23,219 nt of DNA from SAR202 cluster bacterium (GTDB lineage: Bacteria; Chloroflexota; Dehalococcoidia; UBA3495): NCBI GenBank assembly GCA_009392775.1, contig VFFT01000084.1:1-23219 (forward strand), given 5' to 3'. Below, in pieces: positions 1 to 8,089 of this stretch (the stretch's first letter is position 1; each line of letters begins with the position of its first letter). The notes under the pieces were generated by a model that was given only the letters and a program-made list of their open reading frames with translations, was not told the origin of the DNA and did no database searches. The translations under genes and the position numbers were made by a program.

Positions 1-1028
1 CAGGAGATTTACAGGTCGGTACCGTAGACTCATGGCTGATTTGGAATTTGACTGGTGGGCGTGTCCATGCCACCGATTACACGAATGCTAGCAGGACTAT
101 GCTGGCTAATATCCATATATCTGATTGGGATGATGATCTACTGAGACTATTTGGTATTTCTAAACATATACTTCCCGAAATTAAGCCATCAAGCGGATTT
201 ATTGGAGTTACTGATAGAAAATGGTTTGGTAACGAGATACCAATATGTGGCGTGTCTGGAGATCAACAGGCAGCACTATTTGGGCAAAAATGTGTTTATC
301 CTGGAAATATAAAAACAACCTACGGTACTGGTTGTTTTATATTAATGTCTACCGGTGATAAACCGGTTGTATCTGATGGTGGTTTGCTAACTTCTTTAGC
401 CGCAGGTACAACTGAAAAACCAGGATATGTTCTGGAAGGTAGTGTTTTTAATGGAGGGGCAACCGTACAGTGGCTTAGAGATGAGCTGCAAATTATAAGT
501 TCATCCGCCGATATCGAGAGTTTGGCCTTAGAAGTAAATGATTCTGGTGGTCTGGTATTTGTACCTGCCTTTACTGGATTAGGTGCTCCCCTGTGGGACC
601 CGTATGCTAGGGGTTTGCTTATAGGTATCAGTAGAGGTACGTCCAAAGCTCATGTGGCACGAGCTACTCTAGAAGGTATTGCTCAGCAATGTGCAGATGT
701 TATCGAATATATGGAGAAGGATTCTGGTATTGCGGTGAAAGAAATGAAGGTAGATGGTGGGGCTTCGGTTAACAACCTTCTCATGCAGATACAATCGGAT
801 ATATCTGGAATACCTATAATAAGGCCTAGTATGGTAGAAACGACCGCTCTTGGAGCTGCTTTTCTAGCTGGACTGGGAGTAGGTCTCTGGGAAGATGTTG
901 AATCTATAGGCAATGCTGACAATCAATTCGATACGTTCTATCCCCAGGGGACTGATGTTGTTCGAAGATCAATGAGAGAATCCTGGACTAAAGCCGTTCA
1001 TAGAAGTCGGAACTGGGTTGATGCGTAA
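1..1028 (+). CDS. glpK: Glycerol kinase, C-terminal part (5' end outside window)
   Basis: This enzyme phosphorylates glycerol with ATP to sn-glycerol 3-phosphate in the cytoplasm. The reading frame is open from the first bases of the window: codons from position 3 read GDLQVGTVDSWLIWNLTGG, a typical glycerol kinase stretch, so the real start lies upstream and the TTG at 48 is not a start. Further FGGY-family hallmarks are TDYTNASRT, VSGDQQAALFGQ, TYGTGCF and, near the end, DGGASVNNLLMQIQSD in the C-terminal actin-like lobe. About 340 residues are visible of the roughly 500 usual for the family, so the N-terminal lobe is mostly missing. The next gene begins 78 bases downstream on the same strand. 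The family assignment is secure. Confidence 0.95.
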   Translation, partial: GDLQVGTVDSWLIWNLTGGRVHATDYTNASRTMLANIHISDWDDDLLRLFGISKHILPEIKPSSGFIGVTDRKWFGNEIPICGVSGDQQAALFGQKCVYPGNIKTTYGTGCFILMSTGDKPVVSDGGLLTSLAAGTTEKPGYVLEGSVFNGGATVQWLRDELQIISSSADIESLALEVNDSGGLVFVPAFTGLGAPLWDPYARGLLIGISRGTSKAHVARATLEGIAQQCADVIEYMEKDSGIAVKEMKVDGGASVNNLLMQIQSDISGIPIIRPSMVETTALGAAFLAGLGVGLWEDVESIGNADNQFDTFYPQGTDVVRRSMRESWTKAVHRSRNWVDA

Positions 1029-1072
1029 ATTGTTTAGATGTAAGCTTTTTGTCGGAGAGAAGTTTAATTTGT

Positions 1073-1092
1073 GCAAGGCTTGTTTACCTTGC
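1073..1092 (+). other. Small hairpin just upstream of a ribosome binding site
   Basis: GCAAGG (1073-1078) and CCTTGC (1087-1092) form a perfect 6-bp stem with an 8-base loop. It ends five bases before the GGAG of the next gene. No T-run follows, so it is not a convincing terminator. It could modulate translation of the downstream gene or be chance. Confidence 0.25.
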
Positions 1093-1106
1093 TATAGGAG
1101 ATGTGG

Positions 1107-1781
1107 ATGTCTCAGGAACTAGGCCGAGTGCAGCGTCCTCCTGTAGATCAATATAAGGACAAGCGAAAACTATTGCTGGTTCCATTGATTCAGTCTCATC
1201 CATCCATTGATGATGCTGGTGCAACTATTATATCGACGTATTGGGCCCAGGTGACTACGCAACTGGAAGTCATGCAAACTCAGCTTGGAGCTATATCCGT
1301 AGTTTATTGCGAAAACTTGGCGGAGGGAGGAGACCAAGGACTTGAGCAATTGCAAGCCGCGGACCAAAGCACCTATGAACTAGTCAGTACTGTAGTGTCC
1401 GAAGGAGCCACCTTAGAAGTTATAGAAGAACTGGAATCATTGTCTGAACTTATAGACTTACAAAGATTTCTGGCGTCTCCTATGGTTAGCCAAAAAGTCG
1501 CTACCCGTCTTCAGGAATGGTACACAGAAGCCAGTAAGTCTAGATGGGACAGAATTTCTGAGACTATTGGCGGAACTCTTGGTGAGGGAAGCGTAGGCTT
1601 AATTCTGGCATCAGAACGCCATCAAATACAATTTCCCTCTGATATAGAAGTTTTCTATGTGGCCCCGCCAGCCTTGGATGAATTTCGCAGATGGATGCAG
1701 GATTGGATCGAACAAAGGCAACGGGAGTTTGCAGAGCGCATGGCGTCAGAGTCGACGGATTCTCCAGATGCAGATACCTGA
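1107..1781 (+). CDS. Hypothetical soluble protein, unrecognised family
   Basis: I do not recognise this 224-residue protein. It appears cytoplasmic: no signal peptide or membrane segment is visible. It is rich in Glu, Gln, Leu and Ser and looks mainly helical, with an acidic tail (about 20 residues ending STDSPDADT). It has a single Cys (in VVYCENL). The N-terminal stretch LLLVPLIQSHPSIDD and the later FYVAPPALDEF look like short beta strands. Two start codons are possible: ATG at 1101 directly abuts GGAG (1097-1100), while ATG at 1107 lies six bases after it, so 1107 is chosen. It follows glpK on the same strand and converges tail to tail with the esterase gene, leaving a 10-base gap. No function can be proposed. 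Confidence 0.75.
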   Translation: MSQELGRVQRPPVDQYKDKRKLLLVPLIQSHPSIDDAGATIISTYWAQVTTQLEVMQTQLGAISVVYCENLAEGGDQGLEQLQAADQSTYELVSTVVSEGATLEVIEELESLSELIDLQRFLASPMVSQKVATRLQEWYTEASKSRWDRISETIGGTLGEGSVGLILASERHQIQFPSDIEVFYVAPPALDEFRRWMQDWIEQRQREFAERMASESTDSPDADT

Positions 1782-1791
1782 TCTGGATTCG

Positions 1792-2718
1792 TTAGACATC
1801 TAGTGCTTTTCTCATAGCGTCGGCTGCTTCTTTCACGGCTGCGCGTCCTTTGTCTACTACCGATGCCATTCCAAAGAATCCGTGAATCATACCGCTATAC
1901 ATTGTGTATTGAGTAGTCACACCTTCGGCTTTTAATCGTTCGGCATAAGCCTTGCCCTCATCTCTCAACGGGTCATATTCAGCAGTTATGATGAGAGCTG
2001 GAGGTAGGTTTTGTAAACTCTGAGCCTTCATGGGAGCTGCGTATGGGTTGTTAGCGGCTTCTTTATCCTCAAGATAATGGTCCCAATACCAGATCATTCC
2101 ATCCCTGCTTAACTGGTAACCTTCAGCATTATCTATATAAGACTTGGTGTTGAAGTTCATTTCAGTTACTGGGTATACCAGTAGTTGGAATCCTATTTTA
2201 GGACCTTGTTTATCCCTCGCCATTAGGCTTACCACAGCGGCTAGGTTTCCACCGGCGCTGTCTCCTCCGACAGCGATCTTGTCTGGATCTGCATTTAAAG
2301 AAGACGCATTTTCTGATACCCATTGGGTTGCAGCGTAGCAGTCATCTGACGCGCCGGGAAACTTTGTTTCGGGCGCCAATCGATAATCAATAGATATGAT
2401 CACTGAACTGGATTCATTACAGAGGTGTCTGGCGGTAGCATCTGCACTTTCTAAGTCACCTACAACCCAGCCACCTCCATGAAACCATACTAAAACAGGA
2501 AGGGATGTTTCGTCAGAAGGTGTGTATATTCGTGCTGGTATAGGTCCGGCGTCTGAAGGTATTTTTATGTCTTCTACTTTATGTACATCGGGACCTTTTC
2601 CCCGTGGGCGTGCTTTGGCGTTAGATCTAGCCTCTTGAGCACTTACAGTGTGGGATGGTGGAAATCCTAATGCAGCGACTTGTTCCATTACTGATTCAAT
2701 TTGTGCGTCTAACGGCAT
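1792..2718 (-). CDS. Alpha/beta hydrolase, hormone-sensitive lipase (HSL) family esterase
   Basis: This is a probable carboxylesterase of 308 residues, a usual length for HSL/family IV esterases. The oxyanion-hole motif HGGGW is at residues 80-84 and the nucleophile motif GDSAGG at 152-157 (Ser154). Asp249 in AEYDPLRDEG and His279 in MIHGF complete the catalytic triad. The family tag YRLAPE is at 112-117. It has no signal peptide, so it should be cytoplasmic and act on short-chain esters; the true substrate cannot be read from sequence. The ATG start is supported by AGAGGAT a few bases upstream, and a TTGACG-N17-TATACT promoter lies further upstream. It is divergent from the pst operon and convergent with the hypothetical gene. 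Confidence 0.93.
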   Translation of the reverse strand: MPLDAQIESVMEQVAALGFPPSHTVSAQEARSNAKARPRGKGPDVHKVEDIKIPSDAGPIPARIYTPSDETSLPVLVWFHGGGWVVGDLESADATARHLCNESSSVIISIDYRLAPETKFPGASDDCYAATQWVSENASSLNADPDKIAVGGDSAGGNLAAVVSLMARDKQGPKIGFQLLVYPVTEMNFNTKSYIDNAEGYQLSRDGMIWYWDHYLEDKEAANNPYAAPMKAQSLQNLPPALIITAEYDPLRDEGKAYAERLKAEGVTTQYTMYSGMIHGFFGMASVVDKGRAAVKEAADAMRKALDV

Positions 2719-2800
2719 ATTAATAATCCTCTTATTTTCTCGTTTGAAAAAACGGAGATTTCATGGTTGTAGGAATCTATCACGTTGTTCGGATGCCCGG

Positions 2801-2829
2801 AGTATATGGGGTAGAACCGACAGCGTCAA
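2801..2829 (-). promoter_or_regulatory. Sigma-70-type promoter for the esterase gene
   Basis: On the minus strand, TTGACG (2829-2824) and TATACT (2806-2801) are separated by exactly 17 bases. Both are near-consensus boxes. Transcription would begin near 2794, giving a leader of about 75 bases before the ATG at 2718. Confidence 0.6.
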
Positions 2830-2923
2830 TTATTAAAGAAAATGATTATTCAAGAAATTATTAGCTTGTTATAAACGCCCGGAGAATGGATTCAAAGGTA
2901 TCTGTGGTGGGGCTGTACTGTAT

Positions 2924-2967
2924 TTAACCTTTAATTAACATTGTATTAACAGTGAATTAACTGTCTG
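2924..2967 (+). promoter_or_regulatory. Pho box: four 11-bp direct repeats upstream of pstS
   Basis: TTAACC, TTAACA, TTAACA and TTAACT begin at 2924, 2935, 2946 and 2957, so the period is exactly 11 bases, one helical turn. Such TTAAC-type direct repeats are the known binding pattern of PhoB/PhoP regulators of the OmpR family. The position 70-115 bases before pstS and the phoB-phoR pair encoded in the same window support that role. Four units would fit two regulator dimers. A GATAAT (2967-2972) directly after the array, or TAGTAT (2994-2999), could be the -10 box; I cannot decide between them. Confidence 0.85.
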
Positions 2968-2972
2968 ATAAT

Positions 2973-2987
2973 CCGCTTTTCAAGCGG
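2973..2987 (+). other. Short perfect inverted repeat in the pstS leader/promoter
   Basis: CCGCTT, loop TTC, AAGCGG. If GATAAT at 2967-2972 is the -10 box, this would sit at the transcript's 5' end and could stabilise the pstS messenger. It could also be chance. Confidence 0.3.
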
Positions 2988-3037
2988 CCCCTTTAGTATT
3001 GCATTGCAAAATAAATCTTTTTAAGGAGATATAAACC

Positions 3038-4117
3038 GTGTTACCTGAACCAAGTTTCCTCTGGAAAGCTAGGAATTATTTGTCATTGATAGTCTTAGTG
3101 GTAGGGTCGATATTTTTGCTTGCATGCGGTAATTCACCGGATCAATTGGAAACGATATCAGACCCCTCGGGTATTCAATCTAATAATATGTCTGAACTGA
3201 GGGGCGATATTGCGATCGACGGATCAAGTACTGTATTCCCGATTGTTGAGGCAGTGGCTGAAGAATTTGGAATACTGACAGGTGGTAATGTGCGGGTGAC
3301 CGTAGGTATCTCAGGTACGGGCGGTGGCTTCAAGAAGTTCTGTAATAGTGAGACCGACGTCTCAGACGCTTCCAGACCAATCAAGCAAAAGGAAGTAGAC
3401 ATGTGTTCCCTCGAAGGCGTTAAGTACATTGAACTTCCGGTTGCGATCGACGGATTGACAGTAATGGTTAACAAGTCAAATGACTTTGTTGAATGTATGA
3501 CAATAGATGAATTGAACAAGATCTGGAGTCCAGAATCTGAGGATGTTGTAACTACTTGGGATCAGATACGTCCTGAGTGGCCCAATGAAAAGATGGACCT
3601 TTATGCACCTGGTGTGGATTCTGGTACTTTCGACTACTTCACCGAGACAGTAAACGGTGAATCCCAAGCGTCTCGCGGTGATTTTACCGCATCAGAGAAT
3701 GACAATGTATTGATTCAAGGTATATCCGGCAGTAAATATAGCCTGGGGTATTTTGGATACGCATACTACTCAGAAAACATAGACAAACTAAAGGCAGTGG
3801 CTATTGACGGTGGAAATGGGTGCGTCATTCCTAATGATGAAGTCATCAACGATGGTGCCTATACCCCGCTATCTCGTCCGTTATTCATCTACGTGAGGCA
3901 AGACGCATCGGATACCCCGCACGTGTCTGAATTCGTAAAGTATTTTCTTGGTGCTGAAGGTCAAACACTGGTTGCGGAGTCTGGATACATACCATTTCCT
4001 CAGGAAGTGTATGACTTTGGTATTACCAAATTCCTAGACGGAATAACAGGGACAGTCTTTGGCGGCGATAATGCCCAGAAAGGATCGGTAGCAGATGTGT
4101 TGGCTGGTAGTATCTAG
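3038..4117 (+). CDS. pstS: PstS, phosphate ABC transporter substrate-binding lipoprotein
   Basis: This protein captures inorganic phosphate outside the membrane and delivers it to PstCA. It has 359 residues. The N-terminus is a lipoprotein signal: positives (Lys10, Arg12), a hydrophobic core, then lipobox LLAC with Cys30 as the lipidated residue. The mature part shows PstS hallmarks: [44 protein letters not shown] and [10 protein letters not shown]. The Ser/Thr/Asp/Arg residues in these motifs form the phosphate pocket in the family. The start is GTG, backed by AAGGAG at 3023-3028 with a nine-base spacer. It is the first gene of pstSCAB and lies behind a clear Pho box, so it should be induced by phosphate starvation. 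Confidence 0.97.
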   Translation: MLPEPSFLWKARNYLSLIVLVVGSIFLLACGNSPDQLETISDPSGIQSNNMSELRGDIAIDGSSTVFPIVEAVAEEFGILTGGNVRVTVGISGTGGGFKKFCNSETDVSDASRPIKQKEVDMCSLEGVKYIELPVAIDGLTVMVNKSNDFVECMTIDELNKIWSPESEDVVTTWDQIRPEWPNEKMDLYAPGVDSGTFDYFTETVNGESQASRGDFTASENDNVLIQGISGSKYSLGYFGYAYYSENIDKLKAVAIDGGNGCVIPNDEVINDGAYTPLSRPLFIYVRQDASDTPHVSEFVKYFLGAEGQTLVAESGYIPFPQEVYDFGITKFLDGITGTVFGGDNAQKGSVADVLAGSI

Positions 4118-4132
4118 TAACTTAATTTAGTG

Positions 4133-4179
4133 GGGTGGTAGCCGTGATTCCCCAATGTATCCTTCCCCGGCTACTACCC
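4133..4179 (+). terminator. Hairpin between pstS and pstC, likely attenuator or partial terminator
   Basis: A 12-bp stem (4133-4144 with 4168-4179, one G-T wobble, core GTAGCCG/CGGCTAC) encloses a 23-base loop and is followed by GATTTTAG, a weak T-run. It lies 15 bases after the pstS stop. A hairpin in this place usually lets pstS messenger accumulate above that of the membrane and ATPase genes. Confidence 0.55.
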
Positions 4180-4217
4180 GATTTTAGTAAATCTCTATAC
4201 AAAAAATAGGTGTTAAT

Positions 4218-5213
4218 TTGTCTCAGGTAGGTGGGGGCCGGATAAAATTCGGAAGTGGGTCGGATGGTGTGTCGCCTATGGGTCAGGATAAACAGGTGTT
4301 AGGACTTCTTCAGAGGATGTTCGGGCTCAGATGGAAGAGAAATCTGCCAGAGGCTTTCATAAAGCATGGTCTCTTCTTGTGTGCGATCCTCTCAATTTTT
4401 ACCACAGCTGGAATCATAGCTGTTCTCTTATTTGAGGCTATTCAATTCTTCCAAGAGGTATCTATATTCGAATTTCTTGGAAGTACTAAATGGACTCCTT
4501 TATTTTCCTCTAAGCATTTTGGAATATGGCCTCTTGTAACTGGAACCTTATTAACCTCTGTCGGTGCGATGCTGGTAGCCCTGCCTCTAGGTTTGTTAAG
4601 CGCTATATATCTGTCTGAGTATGCACCGAGGCGAGTCAGGGCAACATTAAAACCGATTCTGGAAGTACTCGCTGGAATACCGACTGTAGTCTACGGATAT
4701 TTCGCGTTGCTATTTGTTACACCTATCTTGCGATCGATATCAGATAACATAATGGTTTTCAATGGCCTAAGCGCCGCTATAGTGATGGGAATAATGATCC
4801 TCCCAATGGTGTCCAGTTTGAGTGAGGATGCGATGCAATCTGTTCCTAGGTCCTTACGGGAGGGTGCCTATGCTTTGGGAGCTACTAAACTTGAAGTTGC
4901 CACAAAAATAGTAGTGCCTGCCGCATTATCGGGTATCGTAGCGGCTTTCATACTTTCTATGTCTAGGGCGATCGGTGAGACTATGATCGTTGCCATAGCT
5001 GCAGGTCAAAACCCCAACTTTACCTTTAATCCTTTTGTGCCAATAGAAACTATGACAGCATATATAGTCCAAGTCAGTATGGGCGATACTCCGACTGGGA
5101 CAATTGAGTTTAAGACCATATTTACCGTTGGGCTAAGTCTATTTGTGATGACTTTAATTATGAATTTATTGAGCCAGTACTTTGTGAAGCGATTTAGAGA
5201 GGTATATGAATAA
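4218..5213 (+). CDS. pstC: PstC, phosphate ABC transporter permease
   Basis: This is one of the two inner-membrane channel subunits of the high-affinity phosphate importer. It has 331 residues and about six hydrophobic segments; the first is near [16 protein letters not shown]. The ABC-permease coupling loop is present ([20 protein letters not shown]), followed by [10 protein letters not shown]. The TTG start has TAGG seven bases upstream. An in-frame ATG at 4278 would remove 20 polar N-terminal residues but has no good ribosome binding site, so the start is not fully certain. It overlaps pstA by one base (TAATG), which implies translational coupling. Confidence 0.95.
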   Translation: MSQVGGGRIKFGSGSDGVSPMGQDKQVLGLLQRMFGLRWKRNLPEAFIKHGLFLCAILSIFTTAGIIAVLLFEAIQFFQEVSIFEFLGSTKWTPLFSSKHFGIWPLVTGTLLTSVGAMLVALPLGLLSAIYLSEYAPRRVRATLKPILEVLAGIPTVVYGYFALLFVTPILRSISDNIMVFNGLSAAIVMGIMILPMVSSLSEDAMQSVPRSLREGAYALGATKLEVATKIVVPAALSGIVAAFILSMSRAIGETMIVAIAAGQNPNFTFNPFVPIETMTAYIVQVSMGDTPTGTIEFKTIFTVGLSLFVMTLIMNLLSQYFVKRFREVYE

Positions 5214-6097
5214 TGGCTCTCATAACTGAAGTTGCATTCCATGCGCAGATGAGGAAAAGGAAAATCCGAGGATATGTCTTTTACGCTCTATGTCTTACTG
5301 CCGTAGCATTAGGTCTGCTGATGCTGGCAGCGTTGTTGTACAACGTATTGTCTGAGGGATTGAGTCGACTTTCTTGGGACTTTATCACGAATTTCCCTTC
5401 AAGATTCCCTGAACGAGCTGGTATTCATGCCGCTATATTGGGGAGTATATATGTAGTGTCTATAGCGGGTGTGGTCGCTTTTAGTTTAGGTGTAGGTGCA
5501 GCAATCTATCTAGAAGAATATGCGAAGAAGGGTACATTTGCTAGCTTCATACAGCTAAATATAGCAAATTTAGCTGGTGTGCCTTCGATAGTCTACGGGA
5601 TACTTGGTCTCGAAATATTTGTGCGAATCATGGAGTTGGGAAAAAGTGTTATAGCAGGGGGGTTGACCCTTGCCCTGTTAGTCTTACCAATAGTAATAAT
5701 AGCTTCTCAAGAGGCTATTAGAGCCGTTCCACCGTCTTTGAAGGAGGGAGGATTTGCTCTGGGTGCTACTAAATGGCAGGTTGTACGGCGATTGGTATTG
5801 CCATACGCTTTTCCTGGGATACTTACAGGAGCTATATTAGCCGTAAGTAGGGCTGTAGGGGAGACGGCTCCATTGATTGTCATGGGAGCCTTAACCTTCG
5901 TGCCGTTTGCTCCGGATGGACCCATGAGTCGTTTCACTGTTCTGCCGATTCAAATTTTCAACTGGGTATCAAGACCACAAGAGGGATTCCATGTTGCTGC
6001 TGCTGCTGGGATTATTGTTCTGTTGGTAGTACTACTGTCTATGAATGCTTTCGCAGTATTCCTTAGGCACAAATTCCAGAAAGGGACTCAATGGTGA
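5213..6097 (+). CDS. pstA: PstA, phosphate ABC transporter permease
   Basis: This is the second inner-membrane permease of the Pst importer, pairing with PstC. It has 294 residues and six hydrophobic segments; the first follows a basic start (MRKRKIRGY). Typical motifs are [25 protein letters not shown], the EAA-type loop [20 protein letters not shown] and [16 protein letters not shown]. The ATG overlaps the last base of the pstC stop, and GAGAGG lies about a dozen bases upstream inside pstC. pstB follows after four bases. Confidence 0.96.
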   Translation: MALITEVAFHAQMRKRKIRGYVFYALCLTAVALGLLMLAALLYNVLSEGLSRLSWDFITNFPSRFPERAGIHAAILGSIYVVSIAGVVAFSLGVGAAIYLEEYAKKGTFASFIQLNIANLAGVPSIVYGILGLEIFVRIMELGKSVIAGGLTLALLVLPIVIIASQEAIRAVPPSLKEGGFALGATKWQVVRRLVLPYAFPGILTGAILAVSRAVGETAPLIVMGALTFVPFAPDGPMSRFTVLPIQIFNWVSRPQEGFHVAAAAGIIVLLVVLLSMNAFAVFLRHKFQKGTQW

Positions 6098-6101
6098 TTA
6101 T

Positions 6102-6881
6102 ATGGTCACTACAGAAAAAACTTTAATTATAGAAACTAAGAATGTGAGTGTTTTCTATGGAGATACTCCTGCGGTTTCTGACATAAGTCTGGGAATCGAA
6201 CGAGAAAAAATAACGGCCTTGATTGGCCCATCGGGCTGCGGCAAAACTACTCTTCTACGATCTTTTAATAGAATGAATGACTTGATTCCAATAGCTCGAA
6301 CGTCCGGTGAAATATTGTTCGAAGGACATAATATTTACGCTGAGAATGTCGACCCGACAGAGATTAGATATAGGATTGGGATGGTTTTTCAACGGCCTAA
6401 CCCGTTTCCTAAGTCGATTTACGACAATATCGCTTTCGGTCCACGAATCAATGGTTTTAGTGGAAACATGGATGAGCTTGTGGAAAAGTCGTTGATTGGA
6501 GCTGCTTTGTGGGATGAGGTTAAGGACAGGTTGCGTACGAGTGGGTTAGAACTGTCAGGAGGCCAACAGCAACGTCTATGCATAGCAAGAACTTTAGCTG
6601 TGGAGCCCACGGTTATTCTTATGGACGAGCCATGTTCAGCATTGGATCCTATTGCTACTCTGGCAATTGAAGAATTAATGCGTGATTTATCTAAACAATA
6701 TTCGATCGTGATAGTCACGCACAACATGCAACAGGCTGCTCGAGTATCAGATTATACGGCGTTTATAACCGCGGATGAGCGAAGGATAGGAGAACTAGTT
6801 GAATATGACGACACTCGTCAGATATTTACTAATCCTACTGATGAGCGTACTGAAGCGTACATAACCGGCAGATTCGGATAA
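6102..6881 (+). CDS. pstB: PstB, phosphate ABC transporter ATP-binding protein
   Basis: This cytoplasmic ATPase powers PstCA. From the ATG at 6102 it has 259 residues, the normal PstB length. An in-frame TTG at 6045 would run inside pstA, so the later ATG, right after the pstA stop and preceded by GGTGA, is preferred. Walker [10 protein letters not shown] is at residues 42-50. The Q-loop region is [21 protein letters not shown], read in two overlapping parts: [13 protein letters not shown] and IYDNIAFG. The ABC signature is [16 protein letters not shown], Walker [14 protein letters not shown], and the switch His is in IVTHNM. All catalytic elements are intact. No phoU follows. Confidence 0.97.
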   Translation: MVTTEKTLIIETKNVSVFYGDTPAVSDISLGIEREKITALIGPSGCGKTTLLRSFNRMNDLIPIARTSGEILFEGHNIYAENVDPTEIRYRIGMVFQRPNPFPKSIYDNIAFGPRINGFSGNMDELVEKSLIGAALWDEVKDRLRTSGLELSGGQQQRLCIARTLAVEPTVILMDEPCSALDPIATLAIEELMRDLSKQYSIVIVTHNMQQAARVSDYTAFITADERRIGELVEYDDTRQIFTNPTDERTEAYITGRFG

Positions 6882-6914
6882 CTAAAGAAGGTAATTCAGC
6901 GAGGTCAGAATAAA

Positions 6915-7100
6915 ATGTTCCTATTGAAGGCATGTCCCAGGTGTTCGGGTGATCTTAGGGAAGACTCAGACAAGTACGGACGTTTTCTATTATGTCTGCA
7001 ATGCGGATACCATAAAAGTGATACTAAGGATACTGTTCCCGAGTTTATGCCTTTGGTCAGTAGGAGCGGTAGGCCTCGGAAAATAGTTTTGTCCGAATAG
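6915..7100 (+). CDS. Small zinc-ribbon protein (61 residues) at the end of the pst operon
   Basis: This is a 61-residue protein with two CxxC knuckles: Cys7-Pro-Arg-Cys10 and Cys27-Leu-Gln-Cys30, followed by GY. That is the geometry of a single four-Cys zinc ribbon. The basic tail (SRSGRPRK) slightly resembles an AT-hook and could touch nucleic acid. The ATG has GAGGT at 6901-6905, nine bases upstream. It follows pstB by 33 bases on the same strand, so it is probably cotranscribed. It occupies the place where phoU is commonly found but has no similarity to PhoU. The function is unknown; a regulatory or nucleic-acid-binding role is a guess from the fold. Confidence 0.75.
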   Translation: MFLLKACPRCSGDLREDSDKYGRFLLCLQCGYHKSDTKDTVPEFMPLVSRSGRPRKIVLSE

Positions 7101-7181
7101 TAGCGTTTGGCCGCAGCATTCTACGGTTGAAATGACGTCTGGATGATAGTACCTATAGCTAATGGCAATCAAGTCTATGCA

Positions 7182-7934
7182 TTAATCTGCAGGCATGAAG
7201 AATTCACGGTCCTCACCGTCTAACCCTTCTATCGAGCTAGATTTAAGGCCTTTACTGTTTAAAGCCGCTTCTACTATGCTTTTGTTGAAAATACTAGTAT
7301 CCGGAGACTCTAGGAATTCAGATACTGGCATCCATCTACAATCCTCGATTTCTTCGGTTTGCATAGTGATGCGCTCGCTTAGTGGGGTTAAGCGGCATAC
7401 GAAATATATATCAGATTTGCCGTACCTGTAGGAATGCATGTGTCTAAAACAAACCAATGCGTCAAATTCTGTCTCTACGCCGGTCTCTTCTAGTACCTCT
7501 CGGACGGATGCTTCTGAAAGGTTCTCAGATGGCATCAATGCTCCTCCGGGTAGTTTGTAAAATGGAGCTTGTCCAGGCCGGCGATAACGTTCACATACTA
7601 CTAACAGCTCAGATTTTTGATTTAGTACTACTCCTCCGGCTCCAATGTAATGAGTAGCAAAAGGCGGGATAAATGCATCTGCAACTAGTTGGTAAGTCAT
7701 CATCAAATAATCTGTGTTGCTGTGGTGGAAAACAAAGCCTGCTTCGGTTGCGATTGGTATAAGGTTAGCTTTTGATATGGGTATTTCTAGCCAGACTGTT
7801 AACATACCTTCGCTTGTCCATTCTTGTAACGAAGATAGAAGTGAGTCGCGAAATACAAGGGGGTCTTTGGGTAGTGCGCTAGGTTTAGGGATAACTCCTT
7901 TGAAAGGGTTGTTGGATGATTCTAATATAGTCAT
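7182..7934 (-). CDS. NUDT6-like Nudix hydrolase with pre-Nudix domain
   Basis: This is a probable pyrophosphohydrolase of nucleoside-diphosphate-linked compounds, 250 residues long. The N-terminal 90 residues resemble the pre-Nudix domain of eukaryotic NUDT6 and plant NUDX enzymes (VWLEIPISKANLIPIA, then GFVFHH). The Nudix box fits GX5EX7REUXEEXGU exactly at residues 131-153, with metal ligands Glu146, Glu149 and Glu150 in REVLEETGV. The ATG at 7934 is chosen because GAGGA lies six bases upstream; an upstream in-frame Met would add 22 residues without a better site. It converges with the zinc-ribbon gene and diverges from the CE7-type esterase. The substrate is unknown. Confidence 0.92.
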   Translation of the reverse strand: MTILESSNNPFKGVIPKPSALPKDPLVFRDSLLSSLQEWTSEGMLTVWLEIPISKANLIPIATEAGFVFHHSNTDYLMMTYQLVADAFIPPFATHYIGAGGVVLNQKSELLVVCERYRRPGQAPFYKLPGGALMPSENLSEASVREVLEETGVETEFDALVCFRHMHSYRYGKSDIYFVCRLTPLSERITMQTEEIEDCRWMPVSEFLESPDTSIFNKSIVEAALNSKGLKSSSIEGLDGEDREFFMPAD

Positions 7935-8000
7935 GTATATCCTCGTTTCCCGGACAGTGATTGCCTTTGCTAAACTTTTAATAGTCTGTAAACAGAGCAA

Positions 8001-8009
8001 AGTATACCA
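8001..8009 (-). promoter_or_regulatory. Possible extended -10 promoter for the Nudix gene
   Basis: On the minus strand TGGTATACT is an extended -10 element (TGnTAtAcT). No good -35 is visible at 17 bases. Transcription would start near 7994, about 60 bases before the ATG. Confidence 0.35.
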
Positions 8010-8089
8010 TTGTAGGTTGGGTGCTATTTATGTGGAAGGTATCTCAGGAGATGTGCTACGGTAACGCAATCATTTTTGGGGTGATTGAT

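Larger units (their letters stand above)
2719..3037. other. Intergenic region between divergent esterase and pstS genes
   Basis: This 319-base AT-rich region carries no gene that I can support. It holds a minus-strand promoter for the esterase, the Pho box for pstS, a small hairpin and the pstS ribosome binding site, each listed separately. An 8-base repeat, GCCCGGAG, occurs at 2795-2802 and 2877-2884 without clear meaning. Confidence 0.8.

Noticed and set aside
2648..2836. Plus-strand frame across the esterase start
   Set aside because: It overlaps the promoter and 5' end of the esterase gene and has no family likeness.
2795..2884. Direct repeat GCCCGGAG (two copies 82 bases apart)
   Set aside because: Only eight bases, one copy next to the -10 of the esterase promoter; expected by chance in a region of this size is low but no further support was seen.
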